In this document: piece by piece, positions 33,920 to 43,200 of the stretch
Layout of the letters: the number at the start of each line of letters is the position of its first letter
Position numbering within the stretch: position 1 is the first letter of the stretch
Assembly (NCBI RefSeq): GCF_016937535.1
Contig: NZ_JAFHKK010000018.1
Span: forward strand, 1 to 54,297
Direction: 5' to 3'
Source of the DNA: Sulfurospirillum tamanense
Lineage (GTDB): Bacteria > Campylobacterota > Campylobacteria > Campylobacterales > Campylobacteraceae
Length of the DNA: 54,297 nt
Translations under genes and position numbers: made by a program
The notes under the pieces: generated by a model
Told to the model about the DNA's origin: nothing
Database searches by the model: none
The model's input: only the letters and a program-made list of their open reading frames with translations

Positions 33920-34777
33920 ATGACATTTTCTCAAATGTTGCTTACATTGCAAGATTTTTGGCAAAAGCAGGGGTGTACGATTGTCCAGCCCTACGACCAT
34001 CCTGCGGGTGCGGGAACCTTTCATCCTGCTACGTTTTTGCGTAGTCTTGGCCCAAAGCCTTGGGCTACGGCCTATGTGGCACCCAGTCGCCGTCCGACGG
34101 ATGGACGGTATGGGGAAAACCCCAACCGCCTTGGGAGTTATTACCAATTTCAGGTGCTGATTAAGCCAAGTCCAGCAGATATTCAGGCGCTATATTTAAA
34201 AAGCCTTGAGGTTTTAGGGCTTGATTTATCTGCGCATGACATTCGCTTTGTGGAGGATAATTGGGAATCGCCAACACTTGGTGCTTGGGGTCTTGGATGG
34301 GAAGTGTGGCTTGATGGTATGGAAGTAACGCAATTTACCTATTTTCAACAAGTGGGCGGCATTCCTTGTGAGCCTGTTTCGGTGGAGATTACTTATGGGG
34401 TGGAGCGCCTAGCGATGTACTTGCAGCAGGTTGATTCGGTGTTTGATATCATTTGGAATGAAAACAGTGCAGGAAAAACCACGTACCGCGACGTCCACCA
34501 TCAAGGAGAGGTAGAGTTTAGCACCTACCATTTTGAAGTGGCCGATGTGCCGATGCTGTTAACCCAGTTTGCGAATGCTTCTAGTGAATGCCAGCGGTGT
34601 TTGGAGGCAAAGCTCCCTTTGCCTGCGTATGATTATTGTTTGCTTGCCTCTCACACATTTAATGTTTTGGATGCACGCAAGGCTATTTCAGTAACAGAGC
34701 GACAAAATTATATTTTAAAAATTCGAGAGCTTGCCAAAGGGTGCGCAATGGCTTATGTCGAGGCAACGACTCCGTGA
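33920..34777 (+). CDS. glyQ: Glycyl-tRNA synthetase alpha subunit
   Basis: 285 residues from the second of two adjacent starts (TTG ATG), behind AAGGATAACC. Signatures are [53 protein letters not shown] and [19 protein letters not shown]. It is the catalytic half of the alpha2beta2 enzyme that charges tRNA-Gly. glyS is not adjacent in this window. Confidence 0.97.
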   Translation: MTFSQMLLTLQDFWQKQGCTIVQPYDHPAGAGTFHPATFLRSLGPKPWATAYVAPSRRPTDGRYGENPNRLGSYYQFQVLIKPSPADIQALYLKSLEVLGLDLSAHDIRFVEDNWESPTLGAWGLGWEVWLDGMEVTQFTYFQQVGGIPCEPVSVEITYGVERLAMYLQQVDSVFDIIWNENSAGKTTYRDVHHQGEVEFSTYHFEVADVPMLLTQFANASSECQRCLEAKLPLPAYDYCLLASHTFNVLDARKAISVTERQNYILKIRELAKGCAMAYVEATTP

Positions 34778-34784
34778 GGCAACA

Positions 34785-35507
34785 ATGAAGCTGGGGGAAA
34801 TTTATGTCCACCTTGACACCCTAAGCCCTTTTGCAACCCAAGAGGCATGGGATAATAGTGGCTTGTTGGTGGGTGCTCAAGACGATGAGGTGCATGCGGT
34901 GTGCTTGTGTTTGGATGTAGATGAGCATGTCTTGCAAAGCGTGCCCGATGGCACACTCATCATCGCCCATCATCCGCTTATTTTTAAAGGGTTAAAGGCT
35001 TTTGATACAGCTTATTACCCTGCTTCTTTGTTAAAAACCATGCTTAAACGAAACATTAGCCTTATTGCAATGCATACCAATATTGACAAAAGCCACCTGA
35101 ACCGTTATGTGTGTGAACAAGTATTTGGTTTGAAGGTGATAAGTCAAGAGGAGTACCTGTGTCTTTGCCATTTTGAGGGAGATTTTGAAGCCTTAGCGTT
35201 ACATGTAAAGAACAGTTTGGGCGTTTCGCAGGTGCGTGCAGTGCCAAAAGAGGGTGCGGTAGAAACTGTGGCAGTAACGACGGGTTCAGGGGGAGATTTT
35301 ATCGGGCGTGTTAAGGCTTCTTGTTTTTTAACAGGAGACATCAAATACCACCACGCCATGGAGGCCAAGGCTAATGGTTTGGGTTTGATTGACATTGGGC
35401 ACTTTGAGAGCGAGCGCTATTTTGGGGAGGTGCTTGCACCCTATTTGAAAAATTTTCCATTAAAAGTTATAATGTCGAATTCTAAAAACCCCTTCACCAT
35501 CATTTAG
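34785..35507 (+). CDS. Nif3-like dinuclear metal centre protein
   Basis: 240 residues from ATG 34785; an in-frame ATG ten codons upstream is possible. It opens with YVHLDTLSPFATQEAWDNSGLLVG, and has the metal-binding LIIAHHPLIFKGLKAF, MHTNIDKS and a C-terminal DIGHFESERYFGE. These are the conserved His/Asp/Glu residues of the Nif3/YbgI (GTP cyclohydrolase 1 type 2-like) fold. Biochemical function is not settled for this family. It lies in a row with glyQ and the zinc-ribbon gene, an arrangement I recall as common in Campylobacterota. Confidence 0.88.
   Translation: MKLGEIYVHLDTLSPFATQEAWDNSGLLVGAQDDEVHAVCLCLDVDEHVLQSVPDGTLIIAHHPLIFKGLKAFDTAYYPASLLKTMLKRNISLIAMHTNIDKSHLNRYVCEQVFGLKVISQEEYLCLCHFEGDFEALALHVKNSLGVSQVRAVPKEGAVETVAVTTGSGGDFIGRVKASCFLTGDIKYHHAMEAKANGLGLIDIGHFESERYFGEVLAPYLKNFPLKVIMSNSKNPFTII
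35199..35208. repeat. TTACATGTAA element inside the Nif3-like gene
   Basis: Perfect 10-mer followed by AG; read as A-L-H-V-K-N. Confidence 0.9.
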
Positions 35508-35529
35508 CACATCATAAGGATAGACACGA

Positions 35530-36243
35530 ATGAATAAGTATTTAAATCAATTAGTGCAACTTTCGACAATTGATCAAGAGATTGACGACTTTGGACCACG
35601 TATTGAAAAAATTGAACGGGCACTTAATGGCGCCTTAGACACCAAGCAAGAAGCGCAGTTAAAATTAGATGAGTTGGTAACGCAGACCAAAGAGGCACAG
35701 CTTAAAAGATCACAGCATGAGCTACACCTTGCAGAGCTTTCCGATAAAATCAAAGACATTGCGAAAAAAGTCGGTGCTATTAAGTCTGAAAAAGAGCAAA
35801 AGGCGCTACAACTTGAAGAGGAAATTTGCAAAGAGCAATGTGATTTTTCCAATGAGGAAATTGAGCGCTTGGATAAGATTATTGAATCTAAAAACGGTTA
35901 CTTAGAAGAAGCGAAAGCGCATTTTGAAGCAGCAGAGCAAAAAGTTGAAGCAGCAAAAGTTGCTATTGCTTCAGAAATGGAGTCTATCGACAAAGAACGC
36001 GCTAGTGTGTATGCAAAAAAAGAGCAACTAGTGGGTCAAATGAGCCAAAAAATCTTAACATTTTATGAAAAAATCCGAAAATGGGCTAAGAATACCGCTG
36101 TTGTTCCTGTGCGAAAGCAAGCTTGCTATGGCTGTTTTATGCGCATTAATGATAAAACGTATGCTGCGGTTTTGAAAGGTGAAGACATTGTAACTTGTCC
36201 TCACTGTGGACGTATTTTATACAAGGAAGCAGAAGCGGTATAA
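35530..36243 (+). CDS. Coiled-coil protein with C4 zinc ribbon
   Basis: 237 residues. A long coiled coil (about residues 15-180, Glu/Lys rich) is followed by a zinc ribbon with two CxxC pairs: CYGC near residue 199 and CPHC near residue 225. This is the COG1579 family (CdsZ-like), whose members bind nucleic acid or act in the envelope; a firm role is not established here. Its first codon follows AAGGATAGACACG. A TATAAT at 35468-35473 inside the previous gene could be a private promoter. Confidence 0.85.
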   Translation: MNKYLNQLVQLSTIDQEIDDFGPRIEKIERALNGALDTKQEAQLKLDELVTQTKEAQLKRSQHELHLAELSDKIKDIAKKVGAIKSEKEQKALQLEEEICKEQCDFSNEEIERLDKIIESKNGYLEEAKAHFEAAEQKVEAAKVAIASEMESIDKERASVYAKKEQLVGQMSQKILTFYEKIRKWAKNTAVVPVRKQACYGCFMRINDKTYAAVLKGEDIVTCPHCGRILYKEAEAV

Positions 36244-36245
36244 CC

Positions 36246-37409
36246 GTGAACAAGGGACTCCTTTTTGTCTATCTGGGCGTGTTGGCATTGGTGTATGTGC
36301 TGGCACTTCCTGTTTTGTTTTTCCTTACATGTAAGGCCAAGCATCGCCATAGTATCCCTGCGCGATTTTGGCTGTGGAATAACCCATCGTTTTCATATCA
36401 GGATGTTTGGCTACATGCATGTTCTTTAGGGGAGGTGAATTCCCTCGCCTCACTAAAGGCGCGTATCGCTGGCAAGACTAGCATTAGTGCCATTACTCAA
36501 ACAGGCTATAAAGCAGCCTGTGAAGTGGGGGATGAAGGGCGTTTTTTGCCCTTTGAAATACTGCTTCCTTGGTGGGCAGGAAAGCATAAAGTATTGGTGG
36601 TTACCGAGGCGGAATTGTGGCTCATGTTGTTTGCAATCGCCAAGCAAAGAGGGATGAAAACCGTTTTAATGAATGCGCGCATTAGCGATAAATCCTACCA
36701 GAGCTATTTGCGTTTTAGGTGGCTGTACCAGTCTATTTTTGCTTATGTGGATGTTGTGTTTGCGCAAAGTGATGCAGACAAGGTGCGTTTGGAGTCTCTT
36801 GGTGCAAGAAATGTGTGTGTTTTAGGTAATATTAAAACCGCCAGCACTCCTGTTGTGAAGGTACAATACCCCAAGCCAGCACGACGTGTGATTATTTTGG
36901 CGAGTACGCACGAGGGTGAGGAAGAGCGCATCTTGCGTGCCTTTGAGAAAAAGCCTACCGACATGCTTATCGTAGTGCCACGCCATCCTGAACGCTTTAA
37001 GGGCGTAGACGTTTTTTTAGGAGGCTTGGCGCAGCAAAATCAGTGGACGTATCGACGTTTTTCTGAGGAAGGTTTTGGAGAGTGCGATTTGTTTCTGTGT
37101 GACACCATGGGCGCACTTGTAGATATGTACGCCCTTGGTGATGTGAGTATTTTGGGGGGCTCTTTTGTGGAGGGTGTTGGTGGACACAATCCGCTGGAAC
37201 CAGCTTTTTTTCACAATGCGGTGATCTCAGGAAAACATATTTTTAATCAAAAGGCACTTTTTTCCCAAGTGAAAGGTGCACACCTTGTTGAGCTAGATGC
37301 CCTGTCTGACCTACTTGAGCAGCCATTGGTTCCAGCTGTTTTTAACCCCCACGATGCCCTCGCACCTGTTGTGGCATTGATTAACCAAGCGTTGGAGAAT
37401 AAAAAATGA
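36246..37409 (+). CDS. waaA: 3-deoxy-D-manno-octulosonic acid (Kdo) transferase WaaA
   Basis: 387 residues from GTG 36246, two bases after the zinc-ribbon stop. An N-terminal membrane anchor (LLFVYLGVLALVYVLALPV) is followed by a GT-B glycosyltransferase: DVWLHACSLGEVNSL with the catalytic glutamate, LVVTEAELWLMLF, LMNARISDKSY, and GGSFVEGVGGHNPLEPAFFHNAVISG in the nucleotide-binding half. It attaches Kdo to lipid A precursor. A perfect repeat encodes FLTCKAK at the end of the anchor. It overlaps the next gene by 4 bases. Confidence 0.93.
   Translation: MNKGLLFVYLGVLALVYVLALPVLFFLTCKAKHRHSIPARFWLWNNPSFSYQDVWLHACSLGEVNSLASLKARIAGKTSISAITQTGYKAACEVGDEGRFLPFEILLPWWAGKHKVLVVTEAELWLMLFAIAKQRGMKTVLMNARISDKSYQSYLRFRWLYQSIFAYVDVVFAQSDADKVRLESLGARNVCVLGNIKTASTPVVKVQYPKPARRVIILASTHEGEEERILRAFEKKPTDMLIVVPRHPERFKGVDVFLGGLAQQNQWTYRRFSEEGFGECDLFLCDTMGALVDMYALGDVSILGGSFVEGVGGHNPLEPAFFHNAVISGKHIFNQKALFSQVKGAHLVELDALSDLLEQPLVPAVFNPHDALAPVVALINQALENKK
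36325..36334. repeat. TTACATGTAA element inside waaA
   Basis: Perfect 10-mer with symmetric CC/GG flanks (CCTTACATGTAAGG); read as L-T-C-K. Confidence 0.9.
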
Positions 37410-38149
37410 AAGAAGAAAAAGCGTATAAACTTTTAGCCATGCAGGAAAAAATTTCCAACCGTGCTGCTAAAGATTTAATTGACCAAGGGTTGGTGTATGC
37501 CAAAGGAAAAAAAGTTCTTGTGGCCCGTGGAAACCTTGATGTAGATGTTGAGTTTAGGGTTGAAAAACCTGCCAAGCCTACGGTGATTTTTGAAAATGAC
37601 AAAGTTTTGGTGCTCGATAAGCCCGCCTTTGTGCTCTCTGAAGAGCTCGCCACAACGTATGGACACCCTTTATTGCATCGCCTAGATAAAGAAACCAGCG
37701 GTGTGTTGATTTTGGTCAAAGACGAAGAGTATCAAAAAGCGGCCATCGAAGAGTTCAAGGCACTGCGCGTTGAGAAAATTTATTTTGCCGCAGTGGGTGG
37801 AAAGTGCATTGAACCTGCAACCATTGAAGCGCCTATTTTGACCGTCAAAGGAAAAGGGGGCGCGGTGTCAAAAATCTCAGCCAACGGCAAGCCCGCGCTA
37901 ACGCGGATGGAGCCCTATTTGGTAGAGGGTAAGCATTCGTTGGTAAAGGTTTCGATTCAAACCGGAAGAACCCATCAAATCCGCGTGCATTTGCGCTCTA
38001 TCGGATTCTCGATTTTAGGGGATGAAAAATACGGTGGCAAGCAAGCAGACCGCATGATGTTGCACGCCTATTCTGTAACGCTCTTCGGGCAAACCTTTAA
38101 ATCACCCTTGCCAAGTGCCTTTAAAAAGTACGGTTTTAGCGGGGTCTAA
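37406..38149 (+). CDS. RluA-family pseudouridine synthase
   Basis: 247 residues. A short N-terminal S4-like region (ISNRAAKDLIDQGLVYAKGKKV) precedes the catalytic motif LLHRLDKETSGVLIL, whose aspartate is the nucleophile. TGRTHQIRVHLRSIGFSILGDEKYGG is the second family signature. It isomerises uridine in rRNA or tRNA; the target site is not predictable. Confidence 0.9.
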   Translation: MKEEKAYKLLAMQEKISNRAAKDLIDQGLVYAKGKKVLVARGNLDVDVEFRVEKPAKPTVIFENDKVLVLDKPAFVLSEELATTYGHPLLHRLDKETSGVLILVKDEEYQKAAIEEFKALRVEKIYFAAVGGKCIEPATIEAPILTVKGKGGAVSKISANGKPALTRMEPYLVEGKHSLVKVSIQTGRTHQIRVHLRSIGFSILGDEKYGGKQADRMMLHAYSVTLFGQTFKSPLPSAFKKYGFSGV

Positions 38150-38231
38150 AGGTTCTTAAAGAAAATTTTCTGTATTATTGCACTCTTTTGTGCATAAGCA
38201 AAATCAAACGTAATGAAGTAAAGGAGCCGAT

Positions 38232-39575
38232 GTGTTTGGAGTATTGAGTGAATCGTTTAAAACTGCTGTCAATAAACTTCGATTTGCAGACGATGATAAA
38301 GCACTCAAAAATGCCCTTGAAACACTAAAAAAAGCCCTTTTAAAAGCGGATGTGCACCACAAGGTTACCAAAGAACTTTTACAGCGGGTTGAGGCGCACA
38401 CAAAACAAGCAGGCATTGGCCAAGAAGCTTTTTTAAATGCCATCAAGCATTCCCTTGCTGAGATTTTAACCGCACCTGGCAATCAAGGATTTGTCTACAC
38501 CTCCAAGCCCCCTACGGTGGTTTTGATGAGTGGTTTGCAAGGCTCTGGAAAAACAACAACAACGGTTAAGCTTGGCACCTACCTGAAGTTACGAAAAAAG
38601 AAAGTGCTTATCGCCGCGTGTGATTTACAGCGTCTTGCCGCGGTAGAACAGCTTAAGCAGTTGTGTGCCCAACACGAACTGGATTTGTTTTACGATGAAA
38701 GTGGTAGCGACCCTGTCGATGTTGCTAAAAAAGCCTTAGAAAAAGCCAAAAGTGGGCTTTATGATGTCCTTTTGGTCGATACTGCAGGCCGTTTGGCTAT
38801 CGATGAAGCGTTAATGGCGCAAATCAAAGCTGTTCATAAGGCCATTGCGCCCCATGAAGTTTTTTATGTGGCCGATGCGCTTAGTGGGCAAGATGCGGTC
38901 AAAACAGCAGCCTCTTTTCATGAGGCGCTAGGTATCACTGGTGTGGTGCTGAGTAAATACGATGGTGATACCAAGGGTGGTGTGGCGCTAGGGATTGCGC
39001 ACCAAGTGGGCGTGCCGTTGCGCTTTATTGGCGTGGGAGAAAAGGCGGCAGATTTAGAGGCGTTTTTGCCTGAGCGTATTGTGGGTCGCATTATGGGTGA
39101 GGGCGATCTTGCAACATTGGCCGAAAAGACCAATGCTGTGATTGATGAAAAAAAAGCCAAATTAATGAACAAGAAAATCAAAAAGGGAGAGTTTAACTTT
39201 AATGATTTTCTAGACCAAATGGAAAGCATGAAAAAACTTGGCAGTATGAAATCCATGCTCGGGATGATTCCTGGTCTTTCGGGAATGGCTGACAAGCTTA
39301 AAGATGTGGATTTGGAGAATTCCGTTGAAATGAAGCGCATTAAGGCAATGATTGGTTCCATGACGCTCAAAGAACGTGAGGCTCCTGCCTTGCTTAACAA
39401 CAGCCGAAAACGTCGCATTGCCACAGGGGCTGGGCTTTCACAAGTCGAGGTTAATCGCTTTTTAAAGCAGTTTCAAAATGCCGCCAAAATGGCAAAAAAG
39501 TTTTCAGGGAAAAAAGGCATGCAGGATTTGCAAGCCATGTTAGGACAAAACGCTAGAGGCGGATTTCCGCGCTAG
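38232..39575 (+). CDS. ffh: Signal recognition particle protein Ffh
   Basis: 447 residues starting with GTG 38232 behind AAGGAG. The NG domain contains GLQGSGKTTTTVKLG (about residues 101-115), VDTAGR and SKYDGDTKGG; the methionine-rich M domain follows FNFNDFLDQMESMKKL. It binds 4.5S RNA and signal sequences and delivers ribosomes to FtsY. It heads the ffh-rpsP-khpA-rimM-trmD-rplS block. Confidence 0.97.
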   Translation: MFGVLSESFKTAVNKLRFADDDKALKNALETLKKALLKADVHHKVTKELLQRVEAHTKQAGIGQEAFLNAIKHSLAEILTAPGNQGFVYTSKPPTVVLMSGLQGSGKTTTTVKLGTYLKLRKKKVLIAACDLQRLAAVEQLKQLCAQHELDLFYDESGSDPVDVAKKALEKAKSGLYDVLLVDTAGRLAIDEALMAQIKAVHKAIAPHEVFYVADALSGQDAVKTAASFHEALGITGVVLSKYDGDTKGGVALGIAHQVGVPLRFIGVGEKAADLEAFLPERIVGRIMGEGDLATLAEKTNAVIDEKKAKLMNKKIKKGEFNFNDFLDQMESMKKLGSMKSMLGMIPGLSGMADKLKDVDLENSVEMKRIKAMIGSMTLKEREAPALLNNSRKRRIATGAGLSQVEVNRFLKQFQNAAKMAKKFSGKKGMQDLQAMLGQNARGGFPR

Positions 39576-39644
39576 ACGGTTTATTTATGGAAGCACCCCT
39601 TCCATTACTAAGCCGTAGGACAAAATTTCAAGGAGACCAACACA

Positions 39645-39875
39645 ATGGCAACCGTAGTTCGACTAACCCGTATGGGACGAAACAAAAAACCTTTTTACCG
39701 AATCGTTGTAACAGACAGCAGAAAGCGCCGTGACGGTGGCTGGATTGAATCTATTGGGTATTATAACCCATTGAGTGAGCCAGAAACCATTAAATTTGAC
39801 CAAGAGCGTTTGGCATACTGGAAGAGCGTAGGCGCTAAAATGAGCGACAGGGTAGCTAAAATTACCGGTAAATAA
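39645..39875 (+). CDS. rpsP: 30S ribosomal protein S16
   Basis: 76 residues, normal length. [29 protein letters not shown] is the S16 N-terminus. It starts after AAGGAG in a 69-base spacer behind ffh, and the KH-domain gene follows 2 bases later. Confidence 0.97.
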   Translation: MATVVRLTRMGRNKKPFYRIVVTDSRKRRDGGWIESIGYYNPLSEPETIKFDQERLAYWKSVGAKMSDRVAKITGK

Positions 39876-39877
39876 CC

Positions 39878-40123
39878 ATGGCACATGCATTTTTAGGCGC
39901 GTTTGCTAAGCTGATTGTCAATCACCCAGAGCTGGTTCGTGTAGAGCGCGTGGACGTGGATGAGACGTTTGCGGAAATTATCATTTATGCAGATAAAAGC
40001 GACACAGGAAAGCTGATTGGCAAAGATGGCAAGATGATAAACTCTTTAAAAACAGTTATTGCGGGGTACAAGGCTAAAAATGGCATGTCCTATCGCATTA
40101 CCGTCAAAGCAAACGATGAGTGA
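39878..40123 (+). CDS. khpA: KH-domain RNA-binding protein KhpA
   Basis: 81 residues with one KH domain; the GxxG loop is IGKDGK in GKLIGKDGKMINSLKTVIAGY. It binds RNA, usually with KhpB, and is almost always found between rpsP and rimM. Its stop overlaps the rimM start by 8 bases. Confidence 0.93.
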   Translation: MAHAFLGAFAKLIVNHPELVRVERVDVDETFAEIIIYADKSDTGKLIGKDGKMINSLKTVIAGYKAKNGMSYRITVKANDE

Positions 40124-40640
40124 GCTGGAAGTTGCACAAATTGGTAAGGTTGTGGGGCTAAAGGGAGACCTGAAGCTTCACAACCACAGTGATTTCCCTG
40201 AGCAGTTTGGTGTGGGCGCTACTTTCTATACTGCTTCGGGAACCCCTTTGTGTATCTGCGCTTTCGATTCCCAAAAATTTCACGTTCGCTTTGTTGGCTA
40301 TGAAGAGAGAGAGCGTGCAAAAACCCTCACAAATACTTTTTTGTACACCACAGTAGAAGCAACCAAAGAAAAATGCACACTTAGTAAAGGTGAATATTTT
40401 TGGTTTGATGTCGTGGGTTGCTCTGTTGTGGAAGAGGGTGCGCTGCTTGGACAAGTAGAAGAGATTGAACGCATTGGTGCGCAGGACTATTTTGTAGTAA
40501 AAACAGACGATTCTTTGCGTGAGCAAGGCCATGCTGCTACGTTTTTAATTCCCTATGTTGACCGCTATGTTTTACATGTAAGCATTGACAAAAAAGAGAT
40601 TGCTACTAAAGATGCACGCGATTTACTAGAGAGTATATGA
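40116..40640 (+). CDS. rimM: 16S rRNA processing protein RimM
   Basis: 174 residues from ATG 40116 ([19 protein letters not shown]). The N-terminal RimM barrel is followed by a PRC barrel ([27 protein letters not shown], and [18 protein letters not shown]). It helps mature the 30S head domain, acting near S19. A perfect repeat encodes VLHVSI. It overlaps trmD by 4 bases. Confidence 0.94.
   Translation: MSELEVAQIGKVVGLKGDLKLHNHSDFPEQFGVGATFYTASGTPLCICAFDSQKFHVRFVGYEERERAKTLTNTFLYTTVEATKEKCTLSKGEYFWFDVVGCSVVEEGALLGQVEEIERIGAQDYFVVKTDDSLREQGHAATFLIPYVDRYVLHVSIDKKEIATKDARDLLESI
40572..40581. repeat. TTACATGTAA element inside rimM
   Basis: Perfect 10-mer; read as V-L-H-V-S. Confidence 0.9.
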
Positions 40641-41350
40641 TGCGTTTTAGTTTTCTCACTCTTTTTCCTGGCCTTGTTGAGGGGTATTTTTCTGACTCTA
40701 TTTTGGGGCGCGCTAAAGAGGAGGGGAAGATTGCTGTGGATTTTCTTAATCCCAGAGACTTTAGCCTTTCACGCCACAAAAAAGTAGATGATTACCAAGC
40801 AGGTGGTGGTGCAGGATTGCTGATGGGCCCTCAACCGCTTGATGATGCGTTGGCGTATTTTTTGAAAAAAACTCCCCATGCGCATGTTGTTTTTCCTGTT
40901 CCCGCAGGCAAGCCCTTTACCCAAAAAGATGCCAAACGTTTGGCAAAAAAATCCCATGTGGTTTTTGTGTGTGGGCGCTATGAGGGAATTGACGAGCGCA
41001 TTGTAGAAGAGTATGCGGATGAGCTTTTTTCCATCGGGGATTATGTCCTCACCGGAGGAGAGCTGGCTAGCATGGTGATGTGTGATGCCATTAGCCGCAA
41101 TGTCGAAGCAGTGCTCGGGAATGATGCCTCTTTGGATGAGGAAAGTTTTGAGGCAGGCTTACTAGAAGCTCCCTCTTTCACCAAGCCTAATGAATTTAAA
41201 AATAAATGTGTTCCCTCAGAGTTTTTAAAGGGTAACCATGCTAAAATTGCAGGCTTAAAAAAAGTGATGGCGTGTGCGAAAACTCAGTTTTACAGACCCG
41301 ACCTCTTTGTCAATCAAAAACTAACGTGTCAAGAAAAGGACCACCGATGA
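40637..41350 (+). CDS. trmD: tRNA (guanine-37-N1)-methyltransferase TrmD
   Basis: 237 residues (236 if the second ATG is used). SPOUT-fold signatures are [40 protein letters not shown] and [22 protein letters not shown] around the trefoil knot. It methylates G37 of tRNAs to prevent frameshifting. Its stop overlaps the rplS start (ATGA). Confidence 0.96.
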   Translation: MMRFSFLTLFPGLVEGYFSDSILGRAKEEGKIAVDFLNPRDFSLSRHKKVDDYQAGGGAGLLMGPQPLDDALAYFLKKTPHAHVVFPVPAGKPFTQKDAKRLAKKSHVVFVCGRYEGIDERIVEEYADELFSIGDYVLTGGELASMVMCDAISRNVEAVLGNDASLDEESFEAGLLEAPSFTKPNEFKNKCVPSEFLKGNHAKIAGLKKVMACAKTQFYRPDLFVNQKLTCQEKDHR

Positions 41351-41709
41351 GAAATAAATATATCGACGCATTTGAAAACGCACAAGTTGCAAGTAAAAAC
41401 GTCCCAGATTTTAGAGCAGGGGATACCCTTCGCGTCGCCGTTATGATTAAAGAAGGCGAAAAGCAACGGGTTCAAAATTTTGAAGGCGTGTGTATCGCAC
41501 GTCGTGGAACAGGTACGGGCGAGACGTTTATTATCCGTAAAATTGGTGCAAACAGCGTTGGTGTTGAGCGTATTTTCCCTATCTTTAGTGACAGTATCCA
41601 AGACATTACAGTGCTTCGCCGCGGCCGTGTACGCCGTGCAAAACTCTTTTATCTTCGTGGACTTCGCGGTAAGTCTGCACGTATTAAAGAGCTCAAGCGC
41701 CCTCAGTAG
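41347..41709 (+). CDS. rplS: 50S ribosomal protein L19
   Basis: 120 residues from ATG 41347 in the ATGA overlap with trm[34 protein letters not shown] and the C-terminal [22 protein letters not shown] are the L19 signatures. It is the last gene of the block before a clear terminator. Confidence 0.97.
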   Translation: MRNKYIDAFENAQVASKNVPDFRAGDTLRVAVMIKEGEKQRVQNFEGVCIARRGTGTGETFIIRKIGANSVGVERIFPIFSDSIQDITVLRRGRVRRAKLFYLRGLRGKSARIKELKRPQ

Positions 41710-41718
41710 TCTTCAAAA

Positions 41719-41752
41719 ACAGCGCAGATTTTTTCTGCGCTGTCTCTTTTTT
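41719..41752 (+). terminator. Rho-independent terminator of the ffh-rplS block
   Basis: ACAGCGCAGA (41719-41728) pairs with TCTGCGCTGT (41734-41743) around a T-rich loop, followed by CTCTTTTTT. A textbook intrinsic terminator. Confidence 0.9.
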
Positions 41753-41769
41753 AATCTCTCTGCTGTAGT

Positions 41770-41779
41770 GTACATGTAA
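41770..41779. repeat. One-mismatch repeat (GTACATGTAA) upstream of the PIN-PhoH gene
   Basis: Lies between the rplS terminator and the -10 box of the next gene, within the region where a -35 element or regulator site would be. Confidence 0.8.
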
Positions 41780-41790
41780 CCTTCTTGTGT

Positions 41791-41796
41791 TACAAT
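41791..41796 (+). promoter_or_regulatory. Putative -10 element of the PIN-PhoH gene
   Basis: TACAAT, 28 bases before the ATG at 41824. Confidence 0.5.
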
Positions 41797-41823
41797 GCCA
41801 AATCTCCTTTTAAAGGGACGGCC

Positions 41824-43200
41824 ATGGCAGACAAAATCTACGTCGTTGACACCAATATCATCCTCCAAAACCTCCAAAACATTAAAAACCTCTCCCAAGA
41901 AGGCAAAAATATCGTTGTTGTTCCTGAGACCGTACTTATTGAGCTTGAAGATAAAAAGCGCTTAATGGACGAGCTTGGGTATCAAGCAAGAGAGTTTGCG
42001 CGTTTTATTGCTGAAGCAAAAGTTAAAGAAGTGGATCATGAAAACGACTACAAAGTCGTCAAGATGTTTCATGACCCGCACCAAATTCATCTTATTGCAA
42101 AATCGCATTATGAGGCTGCGATTGAATATAACCACACCTCTGAAAGCAATGATAAACGGATTATCGAAGTAGCCGAAGTGGCGCGTGAATACTATAAAGG
42201 GCATAAGGTCATTTTTGTTTCCATTGATGTGTACGCGCGAATTTTCGGACTCTTTAAAAACATTAAAACCGAATCCTTGCACGAAGACCGCTCCGAGGTG
42301 CCAAAGCAACAGTTTTTCAAAAGCATCCAAACCACCTCAGCCGTTTTAAATGAAGCCATTTACAAACCCATCACTTGCCTTGACCCCCAGTACCGACCTG
42401 ACAATTTTTGCTATGAGTTTATCGTGGAGGACGGCAGTAAGGTGTATGGATTAATCTTTAACGAGATGCTTCAAATAGTAAGTGAATTGGATTTTCGCGG
42501 TATGAAAGTTAAGCCTGTCAACACCCGTCAGAAATTTTTTATGAAAGCCATTTTGAGCAATGTGTATAATTTGCTTGTGATTGATGCCAAAGCAGGAAGT
42601 GGTAAAACCCTGATTGCGCTAGCCTCAGCAATGCGTCTTGTCGACAAGGGCCATTATGACAAGATTGTCTATGTGCGAAATTCCATCGAAAGCCTTGACC
42701 GTGGTGCGGACGTGGGATACCTTTCGGGGAATGATGAAAAGTTTCGTATTTATAACATGGCCCTGTATGATACGCTGGAGTTTATTGCCAAAAAGGCACT
42801 TAAGCGCAACGAAAATAAAGACGACGCCGACGCTATTAGTTCTAAGATCGTGGAGCTTTCCCAAAAATACCGCATCGAAAAATTGTGGCCAGGAGAGGCA
42901 CGTGGACGCACTCTTAGTGACGCTGTGGTGATTATGGATGAGTGGCAAAACAGCTCAGAAAACACCACACAGCTGATTCTCTCGCGGCTAGATAATTCGT
43001 GCATGGCCATTGTGATTGGCTCCAACCGTCAAATCGACAATCCGTATCTTAATAAATACAACAATGGCCTTACGAGTTTACTAAAGCTTACTGCACAACA
43101 ACACGACGAGCTTAATATGTTTGCTATTGACCTGCAAAAAGCCGTGCGCGGGCGTTTTGCAGAATTTAGCGAACGGGTGTACGAAAACAAAAAACATTAA
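41824..43200 (+). CDS. PIN-domain PhoH-like ATPase
   Basis: 458 residues from ATG 41824. The N-terminal PIN nuclease domain (YVVDTNIILQNLQN, VVPETVLIELEDKK, FVSIDVYARIFG) spans about residues 1-160. The C-terminal PhoH ATPase has Walker A DAKAGSGKTLIALA, Walker B VVIMDEWQNSS and the PhoH segment GSNRQIDNPYLNKYNNG. Homologues (PhoH2/YlaK) unwind and cleave RNA. Its stop shares the four bases TTAA with the stop of the convergent aminotransferase gene. Confidence 0.9.
   Translation: MADKIYVVDTNIILQNLQNIKNLSQEGKNIVVVPETVLIELEDKKRLMDELGYQAREFARFIAEAKVKEVDHENDYKVVKMFHDPHQIHLIAKSHYEAAIEYNHTSESNDKRIIEVAEVAREYYKGHKVIFVSIDVYARIFGLFKNIKTESLHEDRSEVPKQQFFKSIQTTSAVLNEAIYKPITCLDPQYRPDNFCYEFIVEDGSKVYGLIFNEMLQIVSELDFRGMKVKPVNTRQKFFMKAILSNVYNLLVIDAKAGSGKTLIALASAMRLVDKGHYDKIVYVRNSIESLDRGADVGYLSGNDEKFRIYNMALYDTLEFIAKKALKRNENKDDADAISSKIVELSQKYRIEKLWPGEARGRTLSDAVVIMDEWQNSSENTTQLILSRLDNSCMAIVIGSNRQIDNPYLNKYNNGLTSLLKLTAQQHDELNMFAIDLQKAVRGRFAEFSERVYENKKH

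Noticed and set aside
38918-39424. 168-codon frame antisense to ffh
   Set aside because: Shadow of the conserved GTPase and M domains of Ffh.
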